Positions 49,277 to 58,189 of a stretch of 64,000 nt of DNA are shown here, piece after piece. The number at the start of each line of letters is the position of its first letter. Positions within the stretch are counted from its first letter, which is position 1. The notes beneath the pieces are model-generated. The model saw only the letters and a list, made by a program, of their open reading frames with translations, had not been told where the DNA came from and did no database searches. Where the stretch lies: NCBI RefSeq assembly GCF_051900425.1, contig NZ_JBHZGK010000004.1, forward strand, positions 1 through 64,000, read 5' to 3'. Made by a program: the position numbers and the translations under genes. This stretch comes from Frateuria_A sp051900425 (lineage in GTDB: Bacteria; Pseudomonadota; Gammaproteobacteria; Xanthomonadales; Rhodanobacteraceae).

Positions 49277-49672
49277 ATGGCAGACACGCGACGACCGCTC
49301 TCACCGCATCTTTCCGTCTACAAGTGGCAGGTGCAGATGGTGACCTCCATCCTGCACCGCGCCACCGGCATCGCCCTGTCCGTGGGCCTGCTGCTGGTTG
49401 CCTGGGGCCTGATCGCACTGGCTGGCGGCGAGGAGCGCTTCGGCCACTTCACCGCCTTCGTCGGCAGCCCGCTGGGCATGATCCTGCTGATCGGCTGGAG
49501 CTGGGCGCTGTTCTACCACCTGTGCAACGGTATCCGGCACCTGGTGCAGGACGGCGGCTACGGCTACGAGATCGTGCAGTTCGTGCGCTCGAGCTGGGCC
49601 TCGATCATCGTCAGCCTGTTGCTGACCGTGGCCGTATGGGCCTATGTACTGACCCTGGGAGCTGGAGCATGA
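49277..49672 (+). CDS. sdhC: Succinate dehydrogenase cytochrome b556 subunit
   Basis: The 131-residue membrane anchor has RPLSPHLSVYKWQVQMVTSI split over residues 6-25, the SILHRATGIALSVGLLLVAW signature with the haem-region His, and three helices. HLCNGIRHLVQDGGYG includes the second conserved His. The ATG at 49277 gives a normal start. Its TGA overlaps the sdhD ATG. Confidence 0.96.
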   Translation: MADTRRPLSPHLSVYKWQVQMVTSILHRATGIALSVGLLLVAWGLIALAGGEERFGHFTAFVGSPLGMILLIGWSWALFYHLCNGIRHLVQDGGYGYEIVQFVRSSWASIIVSLLLTVAVWAYVLTLGAGA

Positions 49673-50064
49673 GCGCCTATCCGAAGGAATACCGCAACCC
49701 GCTGAAGAAGGCTCGTGGCCTGGGCTCGGCCCAGCACGGCGTGAGCCACTGGTGGGTGCAGCGGGTCACCGCCATTGCACTGGTGGGGCTGGGCATCTGG
49801 CTGGTCGTGCTGGTGCTGCGCATGCTGCACGCCGACTACGCCACCGCCCGCGAGCTGATCGCCCGGCCGTGGAACGCGGTATTGCTGATCGCGTTCATCG
49901 TGGCGTCGTTCTGGCACGCCGTGCTCGGCCTGCAGGTGGTGATCGAGGACTACGTCCACACCCGCTGGAAGGAGGCCACGCTCCTGATGGCGATCAAGTT
50001 CATAGCCGTGCTGGCCACCCTGGCCGGCGTGCTCGCGGTGCTGCGCATCGCCCTGGGAGCGTGA
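49669..50064 (+). CDS. sdhD: Succinate dehydrogenase hydrophobic membrane anchor subunit
   Basis: The 131-residue protein has three membrane helices. It begins with the conserved RNPLKKARGLGSAQHGVSHWW and contains SFWHAVLGLQVVIEDYVH with the haem His and quinone-site residues. Coupled to sdhC by ATGA. Confidence 0.95.
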   Translation: MSAYPKEYRNPLKKARGLGSAQHGVSHWWVQRVTAIALVGLGIWLVVLVLRMLHADYATARELIARPWNAVLLIAFIVASFWHAVLGLQVVIEDYVHTRWKEATLLMAIKFIAVLATLAGVLAVLRIALGA

Positions 50065-50069
50065 GTTCG

Positions 50070-51857
50070 ATGGAAGCCTACAAGGTTCAGCAACACAAGT
50101 ACGACGTGATCGTGGTCGGCGCCGGCGGCGCGGGCCTGCGTGCCACCTTCGGCCTGGCCGAGAAGGGTCTCAAGGCCGCGTGTATCACCAAGGTCTTTCC
50201 GACCCGCTCGCACACCGTCGCGGCGCAGGGCGGCATTTCCGCCGCGCTGGGCAACATGGGCGAGGACGACTGGCGCTTCCACTACTACGACACCATCAAG
50301 GGCTCCGACTGGCTCGGCGACCAGGATGCGATCGAGTACATGTGCAAGGAGGCTCCGGCCGCGATCATCGAGCTGGAGCACTACGGCGTGCCGTTCTCGC
50401 GCACCGAGGAGGGCAAGATCTACCAGCGCCCGTTCGGCGGCATGACCACGCACTACGGCAAGGGCACCGCACAGCGCACCTGCGCCGCGGCGGACCGCAC
50501 CGGCCACGCGATCCTGCACACGCTTTACCAGCAGGCGCTGGCGCATGACGCGGCGTTCTTCATCGAGTACTTCGCGATCGACCTGATCTTCGACGAGGCC
50601 GGGGTCTGCCGCGGGGTGCTCGCACTGGACATGAACGAGGGCACGCTGCACTTCTTCCGCGGCCATGCCGTGGTGTTGGCGACCGGCGGCTACGGCCGCG
50701 CCTACTTCAGCGCGACCTCGGCGCACACCTGCACCGGCGACGGCGGCGGCATGGTGCTGCGCGCGGGCCTGGCGCTGCAGGATATGGAGTTCGTGCAGTT
50801 CCATCCGACCGGCATCTACGGCGCTGGCTGCCTGATCACCGAGGGCGTGCGCGGCGAGGGTGGCTACCTCACCAACTCCGAGGGCGAGCGCTTCATGGAG
50901 CGCTACGCGCCCAGCGCCAAGGACCTGGCCTCCCGCGACGTGGTCAGCCGCGCGATGACCATCGAGATCCGCGAGGGCAGGGGCGTCGGTCCGGAAAAGG
51001 ACCACATCCACCTGAACCTGATGCACCTGGGTGCCGACGTGATCCACGAGCGCCTGCCCGGCATCGCCGAGTCGGCGCGCATCTTCGCCGGCGTGGACGT
51101 GACCAAGGAGCCGATCCCGGTGATCCCGACCGTGCACTACAACATGGGCGGCATCCCGACCAACTACCACGGCGAAGTCGTGCAGAAGAAGGGCGACGAT
51201 GTCGACGCCGTGGTGCCGGGCCTGTTCGCCATCGGCGAGGCGGCCTGCGTATCGGTCCATGGCGCCAACCGCCTGGGTTCCAACTCGCTGCTTGACCTGG
51301 TGGTGTTCGGTCGCGCCGTTGCCGGCCGCTGCGCCGAGCTGATCCAGCCCGGAACGCTGCACAAGGATCTGCCGAACAGCATCCTGGACAAGGCGCTCGG
51401 CCGCTTCGACGCGCTTCGCTACGCCAAGGGCAGCAGGCCCACCGCGCAGATCCGCGCCGAGATGCAGAAGACCATGCAGAAGGACGCGGCGGTGTTCCGC
51501 ACCGGCGAGACGCTGGCCGAGGGCAAGCGCCGCATCTCCGAGGTGTTCGACTCCTTCCGGGACGTCAGCGTCACCGACCGGTCGCTGGTCTGGAATTCCG
51601 ACTTGATCGAGACACTCGAATTGTCCAACCTGCTCGCCCAGGCCGTGGTCACCATGCACTCGGCCGAGCAGCGCATGGAAAGCCGCGGCGCCCATGCGCG
51701 CGAGGACTTCCCGGAGCGCGACGACGAGCACTGGATGAAGCACACCCTGGTCAGCCTGAGCGACACCGGCCAGACCAGCTTCGACTTCCGCCCCGTGCAC
51801 ATGTACACGCTGACCGACGAGGTCGACGTGGTGCCGCCGAAGAAGCGCGTTTACTGA
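50070..51857 (+). CDS. sdhA: Succinate dehydrogenase flavoprotein subunit
   Basis: SdhA oxidises succinate to fumarate. The 595-residue protein has the FAD motif VIVVGAGGAGLRATFGLAEK and the covalent-FAD His48 (TRSHTVAAQGGISAALGNMG). The substrate loop contains QFHPTGIYGAGCLITEG and RGEGGYLTN; NMGGIPTNYHG and GEAACVSVHGANRLGSNSLL follow. ATG at 50070 gives the family start. Confidence 0.98.
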   Translation: MEAYKVQQHKYDVIVVGAGGAGLRATFGLAEKGLKAACITKVFPTRSHTVAAQGGISAALGNMGEDDWRFHYYDTIKGSDWLGDQDAIEYMCKEAPAAIIELEHYGVPFSRTEEGKIYQRPFGGMTTHYGKGTAQRTCAAADRTGHAILHTLYQQALAHDAAFFIEYFAIDLIFDEAGVCRGVLALDMNEGTLHFFRGHAVVLATGGYGRAYFSATSAHTCTGDGGGMVLRAGLALQDMEFVQFHPTGIYGAGCLITEGVRGEGGYLTNSEGERFMERYAPSAKDLASRDVVSRAMTIEIREGRGVGPEKDHIHLNLMHLGADVIHERLPGIAESARIFAGVDVTKEPIPVIPTVHYNMGGIPTNYHGEVVQKKGDDVDAVVPGLFAIGEAACVSVHGANRLGSNSLLDLVVFGRAVAGRCAELIQPGTLHKDLPNSILDKALGRFDALRYAKGSRPTAQIRAEMQKTMQKDAAVFRTGETLAEGKRRISEVFDSFRDVSVTDRSLVWNSDLIETLELSNLLAQAVVTMHSAEQRMESRGAHAREDFPERDDEHWMKHTLVSLSDTGQTSFDFRPVHMYTLTDEVDVVPPKKRVY

Positions 51858-51879
51858 GCAACCGGACCGGAGACACATC

Positions 51880-52659
51880 GTGGCAGAGTTCACGCTACCG
51901 AAGAATTCCAAGATCCAGTCCGGCAAGCATTTTCCGGCCAAGGGCGCCAAGAAGCCGCGCACCTTCAAGGTCTACCGCTGGAGCCCGGACGACGGCCAGA
52001 ACCCGCGCGTCGACACCTACGAGGTCGACATGGCCACGTGTGGCCCGATGGTTCTGGACGCATTGCTGAAGATCAAGAACGAGATCGATTCCACGCTCAC
52101 GCTGCGCCGCTCCTGCCGCGAAGGCATCTGCGGTTCGTGCGCGATGAACATCGACGGCACCAACACGCTGGCGTGCACCAAGGCCATCGACGACTGCAAG
52201 GGGGGCGAGGTGGCGATCTACCCGCTGCCGCACATGCCGGTGGTCAAGGACCTGGTGCCGGACCTGACGCACTTCTACGCGCAGTACGCCTCGATCAAGC
52301 CGTGGATCCGCACGCAGAGCCCGGCGCCGGCACGCGAGCGTCTGCAATCGCCGGAAGACCGCAAGCAACTGGACGGCTACTACGAGTGCATCCTGTGTGC
52401 CTGCTGCTCGACCAGCTGCCCGAGCTACTGGTGGAACGGTGATCGCTACCTGGGCCCGGCGATCCTGTTGCAGGCCTACCGCTGGATCGCCGACAGCCGC
52501 GACGAGGCGACCGGCGAGCGCCTGGACGATCTGGAAGACCCGTTCAAGCTCTACCGCTGTCACACCATCATGAACTGCGCGCGCACCTGCCCGAAGGGTC
52601 TTAACCCCGCCAAGGCCATCGCGGAAATCAAGAAGCTGATGGTGGAGCGGCGTTCGTAA
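51880..52659 (+). CDS. sdhB: Succinate dehydrogenase iron-sulfur subunit
   Basis: The 259-residue protein carries three clusters: [2Fe-2S] in SCREGICGSCAMNIDGTNTLAC (stretch split here as SCREGICGSC and NTLAC), [4Fe-4S] in CILCACCSTSCP, and [3Fe-4S] in CHTIMNCARTCPKGLNPA. It passes electrons from SdhA to ubiquinone. GTG at 51880 starts MAEFTLPKNSK. Confidence 0.97.
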   Translation: MAEFTLPKNSKIQSGKHFPAKGAKKPRTFKVYRWSPDDGQNPRVDTYEVDMATCGPMVLDALLKIKNEIDSTLTLRRSCREGICGSCAMNIDGTNTLACTKAIDDCKGGEVAIYPLPHMPVVKDLVPDLTHFYAQYASIKPWIRTQSPAPARERLQSPEDRKQLDGYYECILCACCSTSCPSYWWNGDRYLGPAILLQAYRWIADSRDEATGERLDDLEDPFKLYRCHTIMNCARTCPKGLNPAKAIAEIKKLMVERRS

Positions 52660-52676
52660 GAGCCGAAGATCAAGCG

Positions 52677-52711
52677 CCCTCTCCCTCCGGGGAGAGGGCT
52701 GGGGTGAGGGG
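52677..52711. repeat. CCCTCTCC / GGGTGAGGGG repeat, copy 2
   Basis: Reverse orientation relative to the element at 475-510; lies 18 bases after the sdhB stop. A CCCTCTCCCTCCGGGGAGAGGG hairpin core is visible (given as CCCTCTCC and GGAGAGGG arms). Confidence 0.65.
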
Positions 52712-52833
52712 ACACGCTTGCGACAAAGTTTCACCAAGGCCGTCGTGGCGCAGCCGGAAAAGAAGAAGCGCTCCACCCACGGACATCCGGTAAAGCGCGG
52801 TAATGCCGTGCGCAGCTTTTCTCACAAGACCCG

Positions 52834-52869
52834 CCCCTCAACCCAACCCTCTCCCCGAATGGGGGAGGG
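52834..52869. repeat. CCCCTCAACCC / GGGGGAGGG repeat, copy 3
   Basis: Same family, opposite orientation to copy 2. Copies 2 and 3 therefore form an inverted pair enclosing about 120 bases without a gene, between sdhB and sdhE. Confidence 0.65.
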
Positions 52870-52890
52870 AGCCAAAGGCGATGCACCTGC

Positions 52891-53130
52891 ATGAGCCTCT
52901 CCCGCCTGCGTTGGCGTGCCCGCCGCGGCACGCGCGAACTCGACGCCCTGCTGGGTGGCTGGCTGGACGAGCGTTACGAAGCGGCGGACCAGGCCACACG
53001 CCGGGCCTTCGACGAACTGCTGGACGCCCAGGACCCGGACCTGTGGGACTGGATCATGGGCCACGCGCAGTCCCCTCGCGCCGACTGGCAGGCGATCATC
53101 GATGACATCCGCGCCCGCCATCGGCTTTGA
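52891..53130 (+). CDS. sdhE: FAD assembly factor SdhE
   Basis: SdhE (YgfY/CptB, SDHAF2) attaches FAD covalently to SdhA. The 79-residue protein has the key RGTRELD motif in LRWRARRGTRELDALLGGWL (the RGxxE) and FDELLDAQDPDLWDWIMG. The role matches its place after sdhCDAB. ATG at 52891 overlaps nothing upstream. It overlaps the next gene by 29 bases. Confidence 0.93.
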   Translation: MSLSRLRWRARRGTRELDALLGGWLDERYEAADQATRRAFDELLDAQDPDLWDWIMGHAQSPRADWQAIIDDIRARHRL

Positions 53131-53521
53131 TTACCGGCCGTCGCGCGTGCCAGGCCGAGTGCTGGCCATCATCACCGTGCTCGCCGTGGTCGCCATCGGA
53201 TTGAGCGGCGCACCGCTCGGCCTCAAGCTGGTGCTCGCAGCCGGCGCTCTGATGTCGAGCGTCATCACCGCGCGCCGCTCGATGCGCCCGCGCATCGCCG
53301 GCGTGGGTTACGGTTCCGACGGCTGGACGCTCTACCAGGCCGACCGCAGCCAGCTTCCTGCGACGCTGCTTTCCCATCGCGTGATCGGCACCAGCGTCCT
53401 GCTGCGGTTGAAGACCGACTGCGGGGCCGAGACGCTGCTGCTGGCATCGGACAACAGCGATCCGGACATCCGCCGCCGCCTGCGCATGCGCCTGGCGGCG
53501 CACGTCGCCGACGCCCTGTAG
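53102..53521 (+). CDS. YgfX/CptA-like small membrane protein
   Basis: The 139-residue protein starts with a pair of hydrophobic helices (VLAIITVLAVVAIGLSG, LKLVLAAGALMSSVIT) and a beta-rich soluble tail. In E. coli the gene beside sdhE encodes YgfX/CptA, reported as a toxin-like or flavin-related partner; position, size and helix pair match, but the sequence identity cannot be judged here. ATG at 53102 lies inside sdhE (overlap), suggesting coupling. Confidence 0.6.
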   Translation: MTSAPAIGFDYRPSRVPGRVLAIITVLAVVAIGLSGAPLGLKLVLAAGALMSSVITARRSMRPRIAGVGYGSDGWTLYQADRSQLPATLLSHRVIGTSVLLRLKTDCGAETLLLASDNSDPDIRRRLRMRLAAHVADAL

Positions 53522-53676
53522 GAGCGAACCTGCGCGCGACGGGAGGACGGTGGTCGCGCACAGCGGCGCTCCTGAAGTTCCGCGCGCGGCACTTTTCCTC
53601 GTGGGCACGGTCCGAGCGAATACCGGATAATGCACTGTCGGGCGGCCCGCCCATCGACTGGAAGAAGCGACCGCCC

Positions 53677-54921
53677 ATGTTCCGACCGCTCGAACTGTTC
53701 ATCGGCCTGCGCTACACCCGCGCCAAGCGCCGCAACCAGTTCATTTCCTTCATCTCCACCGTTTCCATCGTGTGCATCGCCATCAGCGTCACCGCGCTGA
53801 TCACGGTGATGTCGGTGATGAACGGCTTCGACTCCGAGTTGCGCACGCGCATCCTGGGCGCCATTTCGCACGCCACCGTGTCCGGGCTGCCCGGCGAGGC
53901 CGTGAGCGACTGGCCGCGCGCAGTGAGGATCGCCGAGGCCAACCCGCATGTGAAAGGTGCTGCGCCCTATGTGGAGATGGAAGCCTTCCTGCAGGCGCGC
54001 CGCCCCAGCGGTGCGCTGGTGCGTGGTGTCGACCCGTCGCAGGAACCCAAGGTCTCCGACATCAACACGCACATGGTCGACGGCAGCCTGGACGCGCTCA
54101 AGCCGGACAGCTGGAACATCGTGCTGGGCAAGGAACTGGCGCTGACGCTCGGCGTGACCGTCGGCGACCGCGTGACCATGGCGGTGCCGGAGTTCCGCGC
54201 GACACCGATGGGCAGCGTGCCGCGCCTGCGTGGCTTCCACGTCGTGGGCATCTTCGAACTCGGCATGCAGGAGTTCGACTCGGGCCTGGCGCTGGTCAAC
54301 ATGCAGGACGCCGAGAAGCTCGGTAGCCTCGATGGCCCCAGCGGCATCCGCCTCAAGCTCGACGACATGTTCAACGCGAGGCCGGTCGCCAAAGAGTTGG
54401 CCAACGCACTGGGCCAGTTCTACGTCGTGCAGACCTGGATGGACAGCCACGCCAACTTCTTCTCTGCGATCTCGATGGAGAAGCACGTGATGTTCATCAT
54501 CCTGTCGCTGATCATCCTGGTCGCGGTGATCAACCTGATCTCGATGCTGATGATGCTGGTGACGGACAAGCAGGCCGACATCGCAATCCTGCGCACGCTC
54601 GGTTCGACTCCGCGCAGCATCATGGGCATGTTCATGGTGCAGGGCGTGCTGGTGGGCGTGGTCGGAATCGGTTTCGGCGTGGGCCTGGGTTCGCTGCTGT
54701 CGTGGAAGCTGCCGGCAATCGTCAAATGGATCGAGCACATCACCGGAGTGACCTTCCTGTCGCCGGACGTCTATTACATCAGCGAAGTGCCGAGCAAGCT
54801 GGTCGCCAGCGACGTGGGTTGGGTCACGCTGGTCACCTTCATCTTTTCGCTGCTTGCCACGCTCTACCCGGCGTGGCGCGCCTCGCGCACGCAGCCGGCA
54901 CAGGCGCTGCGCTATGAGTAA
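53677..54921 (+). CDS. lolC: Lipoprotein-releasing ABC transporter permease (LolC/LolE type)
   Basis: The 414-residue permease has an N-terminal helix (RNQFISFISTVSIVCIAISV), a long periplasmic domain (VSDWPRAVRIAEANPHVKGA region) and three C-terminal helices (VMFIIL...SMLMMLVTDKQADIAILRTLGSTPRSIM). It extracts lipoproteins from the inner membrane for LolA. Only one permease gene lies with lolD, so a homodimeric LolF-type transporter is possible. lolD overlaps its end by 8 bases. Confidence 0.94.
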   Translation: MFRPLELFIGLRYTRAKRRNQFISFISTVSIVCIAISVTALITVMSVMNGFDSELRTRILGAISHATVSGLPGEAVSDWPRAVRIAEANPHVKGAAPYVEMEAFLQARRPSGALVRGVDPSQEPKVSDINTHMVDGSLDALKPDSWNIVLGKELALTLGVTVGDRVTMAVPEFRATPMGSVPRLRGFHVVGIFELGMQEFDSGLALVNMQDAEKLGSLDGPSGIRLKLDDMFNARPVAKELANALGQFYVVQTWMDSHANFFSAISMEKHVMFIILSLIILVAVINLISMLMMLVTDKQADIAILRTLGSTPRSIMGMFMVQGVLVGVVGIGFGVGLGSLLSWKLPAIVKWIEHITGVTFLSPDVYYISEVPSKLVASDVGWVTLVTFIFSLLATLYPAWRASRTQPAQALRYE

Positions 54922-55633
54922 GCCTTCCACCATGGACAAGAACGTCGTATTGCGCGCCAGCGGCATCGCCAAGACCTACGAGGAAGGCGACCTGAAGACC
55001 GACGTGCTCACCGACGTCAACTTCACCCTCAAGCGCGGCGAGACGCTGGCCATCGTCGGTGCCTCCGGCTCGGGCAAGAGCACCTTGCTGCACATTATCG
55101 GCGGGCTGGACACGCTGACCCGTGGCGAAGTGGAGGTCGACGGCCGCGTCCTCTCCAGACTTTCGGATGCCGAGCGCGGGCGCGTGCGCAACCGGTCGCT
55201 GGGCTTCATCTACCAGTTCCACCACCTGCTGCCCGAATTCACCGCGCTGGAAAACGTATGCATGCCGCTACTGATCCGCGGCGTGTCCATCGCCGAGGCG
55301 GAGCGCCAGGCGCGCGTGCTTCTTGAGCGGGTGGGGCTGGGCAAGCGCGAGGCGCACAAGCCGGCCGAACTCTCCGGCGGCGAGCGCCAGCGCTGCGCGG
55401 TGGCGCGCGCGCTGGTCACGCGTCCGGCCTGCGTGCTCGGCGACGAGCCGACCGGCAACCTCGACGAAGGCAATGCGGCGCAAGTCTACGAGTTGATGCT
55501 CGAACTCAACCGCGAGGTAGGCACCAGCTTCATCCTGGTGACCCACGACCACCGGCTGGCGGCCAAGATGGACCGCACGCTCGAGCTGCACAACGGCGTA
55601 TTGCAGGAAAAGGCCCGCGCGCCGCTGGCCTGA
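54914..55633 (+). CDS. lolD: Lipoprotein-releasing system ATP-binding protein LolD
   Basis: The 239-residue ABC ATPase has Walker A VGASGSGKSTLLHIIGGLDT, the Lol-type Q-loop region FIYQFHHLLPEFTALENVCMP split over residues 96-116, signature LSGGERQRCAVARAL, Walker B CVLGDEPTGNLD and H-loop LVTHDH. ATG at 54914 overlaps lolC; ATG at 54932 is an alternative. Confidence 0.96.
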   Translation: MSKPSTMDKNVVLRASGIAKTYEEGDLKTDVLTDVNFTLKRGETLAIVGASGSGKSTLLHIIGGLDTLTRGEVEVDGRVLSRLSDAERGRVRNRSLGFIYQFHHLLPEFTALENVCMPLLIRGVSIAEAERQARVLLERVGLGKREAHKPAELSGGERQRCAVARALVTRPACVLGDEPTGNLDEGNAAQVYELMLELNREVGTSFILVTHDHRLAAKMDRTLELHNGVLQEKARAPLA

Positions 55634-55783
55634 GCGCCGCGCAGGGCGGGCGTCCGCCCACCATCGCGGCGGCCCGAAGTGGGCCTGATGTGCGCCGTGT
55701 TCACGGCGCCGTACCCCTACACGCATTTCAGCCATCGCGCCGGAGCGTAGCCGGTAAGCTGGTTCCTCCGACGGGAGAATGGA

Positions 55784-58090
55784 ATGCACGAGGCACGGAT
55801 GCCCGGTGCGGCGGCAGCCGGCGTCGCCTTGCTGCTTGGCGTGGCGGCCGTGCAATGGCTGCCTGCCTTGCCACCGGCCGCGTGGGGTGCCCTTCCCGGC
55901 TTGTTCGTCCTGTGGGCCAGCCTGCACTGGCCACGGCTGCGCTTGCCGGCGCTCGTCTTGCTCGGTGCGGCCTGGGCGATCTGGCGCGGCACCCTCGCGC
56001 TCGACCTGCGCCTGCCGCGCGACCTGGAGCGGCGCGACTTCGACGTGGTCGGCACGTTGTCGGGATTGCCTCAGGTGCGCAGCGACGCCACCCGCTTCGT
56101 GTTCGATGTGGAACATGCCACCCTCGACGGAAAGCCGGTACCACTGCATGGGCACGTGCGCCTGAGCTGGTACGACGACGCCCCCGTGCTGCCGGCCTGC
56201 TCGCGCTGGCAACTGCACGTGCGGCTCCGGCGCCCGCGCAGCCTGCTCAATCCCGGTGGCTTCGACGGCGAGCGCAGCGCATTGGAAAAGCGCATCGCCG
56301 CCACCGGCTATGTACGCAAGGGCGGGACCCATCGCCTGCTGCAGCCCGGCCGCTGCGTCGACGGGATACGCGAGCGCATTTCGCATGGCATCGCCACGCG
56401 CGTTCGCGACCCGCACGATGCCGCGCTGTTGCAGGCGTTCTCCATCGGCGATACGCGCGGACTCGACCAGGACGACTGGGAAGTCGCCCGCGCCAACGGC
56501 GTCCCGCATCTCATCGCCATCTCCGGCTTCCACGTAGGCGTGGCCGCGTTGTTCGGCGTGGGACTGGTGCACCTGCTGTACCTGCTGTGGCCGGGGATGG
56601 CGCTGCGTGTGCCGCGTGTGCCCGCGCAGGCGGCTGCGGCGTTGCTCGCCGCTGGGCTGTACGGCGCGCTGGCCGGCCTCGGCCTGCCGACGGTGCGCAC
56701 CTTGCTGATGATCGCCGTCGTTGCACTGGCCCGCTGCAGCCGCCGCGCGATCGGTGGCGCACAGACGCTGGGCCTGGCCTTGGTCGCGATGCTGCTGGCC
56801 GACCCGCTGGCGGTGCTGTCGGCGGGTTTCTGGCTGTCGTTCGTCGGCGTGGCCTTCCTGATGCTTTGCCTCGAGGCCCGTCCCCGCGGCCTGCGCGGAT
56901 TCCTGCACGAGCTTTCCGCCGGTCAGTTGGTGATGACGGTGGCACTGTTGCCCTTGACCCTGTGGTTCTTCGGTGAGGCCTCGCTGGTCGGCGCGCTCTC
57001 CAACCTCGTTGCGGTACCTTTCGTCAGCTTCGTGATCGTGCCCTGTGCACTGCTGGGTGTGTTGCTCCTTCTCCTCGCGCCCGTGGCGGCGACCCCCGTG
57101 CTGAAGCTGGCCGCGGTGTTCGCCCATGCCCAATGGTGGCTGCTGGAACAGTTGGCTACCTGGCCGGGCGCGCACTGGTATCTGCCCGAGGTGGGACCGT
57201 GGGCGCTGCTGCTGGCCACGCTCGGCGCCTTGTGGCTGTTCGCCCCGCGCGGACTGCCGCTGCGGGGATTGGGTCTGCTGCTTTTTCTGCCGCTGGTCTG
57301 GCCGGCGGCGCGGTTGCCGGCGACTGGCGGCTTCCAGGCCTGGATACTGGACGTGGGGCAGGGGCTTTCGATCGTAGTGCGCACGCGCCGGCACGCGCTG
57401 GTCTACGACGCCGGTGCGCGCTATCCGTCCGGCTTCGACCTGGGCGAGGCGGTGGTGGTACCGGCACTCCACGCGCTGGACATCGACCGGCTGGATCTGC
57501 TGATGGTGAGCCACGCCGACAACGACCATGCCGGCGGGGCACCGGCAGTGGCGGAGGCCTTCCCGGACGCCTCACGCTACGCCGGTGAACCCCGCCGCAT
57601 GCCCCTTCCCATGCGCCCTTGCCGGGCGGGGCAGGCGTGGCGCTGGGATGGGGTCGACTTCCGCGTGCTTTCGCCCGGCCCCCAAGCGGGCGGGCGGCGC
57701 AACGACCGCTCCTGCGTGCTGGCCGTGGATGGCGCGGGTGGGCGCCTGCTGCTCACCGGGGACATCAGTAGCCGGGTGGAACCCGCCGTGGCCTCGGCTG
57801 TCAGCCGGCCCCGGCCAACCGTGCTGGTGGTGCCCCACCATGGCAGCCGCTACTCGTCGGCCGCCTCCTTCATCGCGGCGATCGCGCCACGCCTGGCGCT
57901 GGTCTCCGCCGGATGGCACAACCGCTTCGGCCATCCGCACCCGCTCGTGCTCGCGCGCTACGCCCAGGCAGACGTGCCCTTGCTGAACACCGCCACCAGC
58001 GGTGCCATCGAAGTCGACGCACCACCCACGGCCGAGCCCGCCGTCGCGCTCACCTGGCGCCGTCGTCACCGCCGCTACTGGCGCGAATGA
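55784..58090 (+). CDS. comEC: DNA internalization-related competence protein ComEC/Rec2
   Basis: ComEC forms the inner-membrane channel for transforming DNA. The 768-residue protein has an N-terminal OB-like DUF4131 region and the central competence domain of several helices (AISGFHVGVAALFGVGLVHLL, GLPTVRTLLMIAVVALARCS). The C-terminal metallo-beta-lactamase-like nuclease domain carries SHADNDHAGG near residue 577. Together with the usual type IV pili of the group, it implies natural competence, although no pilus genes are in view. Confidence 0.95.
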   Translation: MHEARMPGAAAAGVALLLGVAAVQWLPALPPAAWGALPGLFVLWASLHWPRLRLPALVLLGAAWAIWRGTLALDLRLPRDLERRDFDVVGTLSGLPQVRSDATRFVFDVEHATLDGKPVPLHGHVRLSWYDDAPVLPACSRWQLHVRLRRPRSLLNPGGFDGERSALEKRIAATGYVRKGGTHRLLQPGRCVDGIRERISHGIATRVRDPHDAALLQAFSIGDTRGLDQDDWEVARANGVPHLIAISGFHVGVAALFGVGLVHLLYLLWPGMALRVPRVPAQAAAALLAAGLYGALAGLGLPTVRTLLMIAVVALARCSRRAIGGAQTLGLALVAMLLADPLAVLSAGFWLSFVGVAFLMLCLEARPRGLRGFLHELSAGQLVMTVALLPLTLWFFGEASLVGALSNLVAVPFVSFVIVPCALLGVLLLLLAPVAATPVLKLAAVFAHAQWWLLEQLATWPGAHWYLPEVGPWALLLATLGALWLFAPRGLPLRGLGLLLFLPLVWPAARLPATGGFQAWILDVGQGLSIVVRTRRHALVYDAGARYPSGFDLGEAVVVPALHALDIDRLDLLMVSHADNDHAGGAPAVAEAFPDASRYAGEPRRMPLPMRPCRAGQAWRWDGVDFRVLSPGPQAGGRRNDRSCVLAVDGAGGRLLLTGDISSRVEPAVASAVSRPRPTVLVVPHHGSRYSSAASFIAAIAPRLALVSAGWHNRFGHPHPLVLARYAQADVPLLNTATSGAIEVDAPPTAEPAVALTWRRRHRRYWRE

Positions 58091-58189
58091 ACAGGCGTTT
58101 TTGCAACTGCCAAGCGCACCGCGGAACGATGTGAAGGGACTGCTATGATTCGGCGTCCCCTGAGAAGTTGCCCTGGCGGGAGTTAGGCA

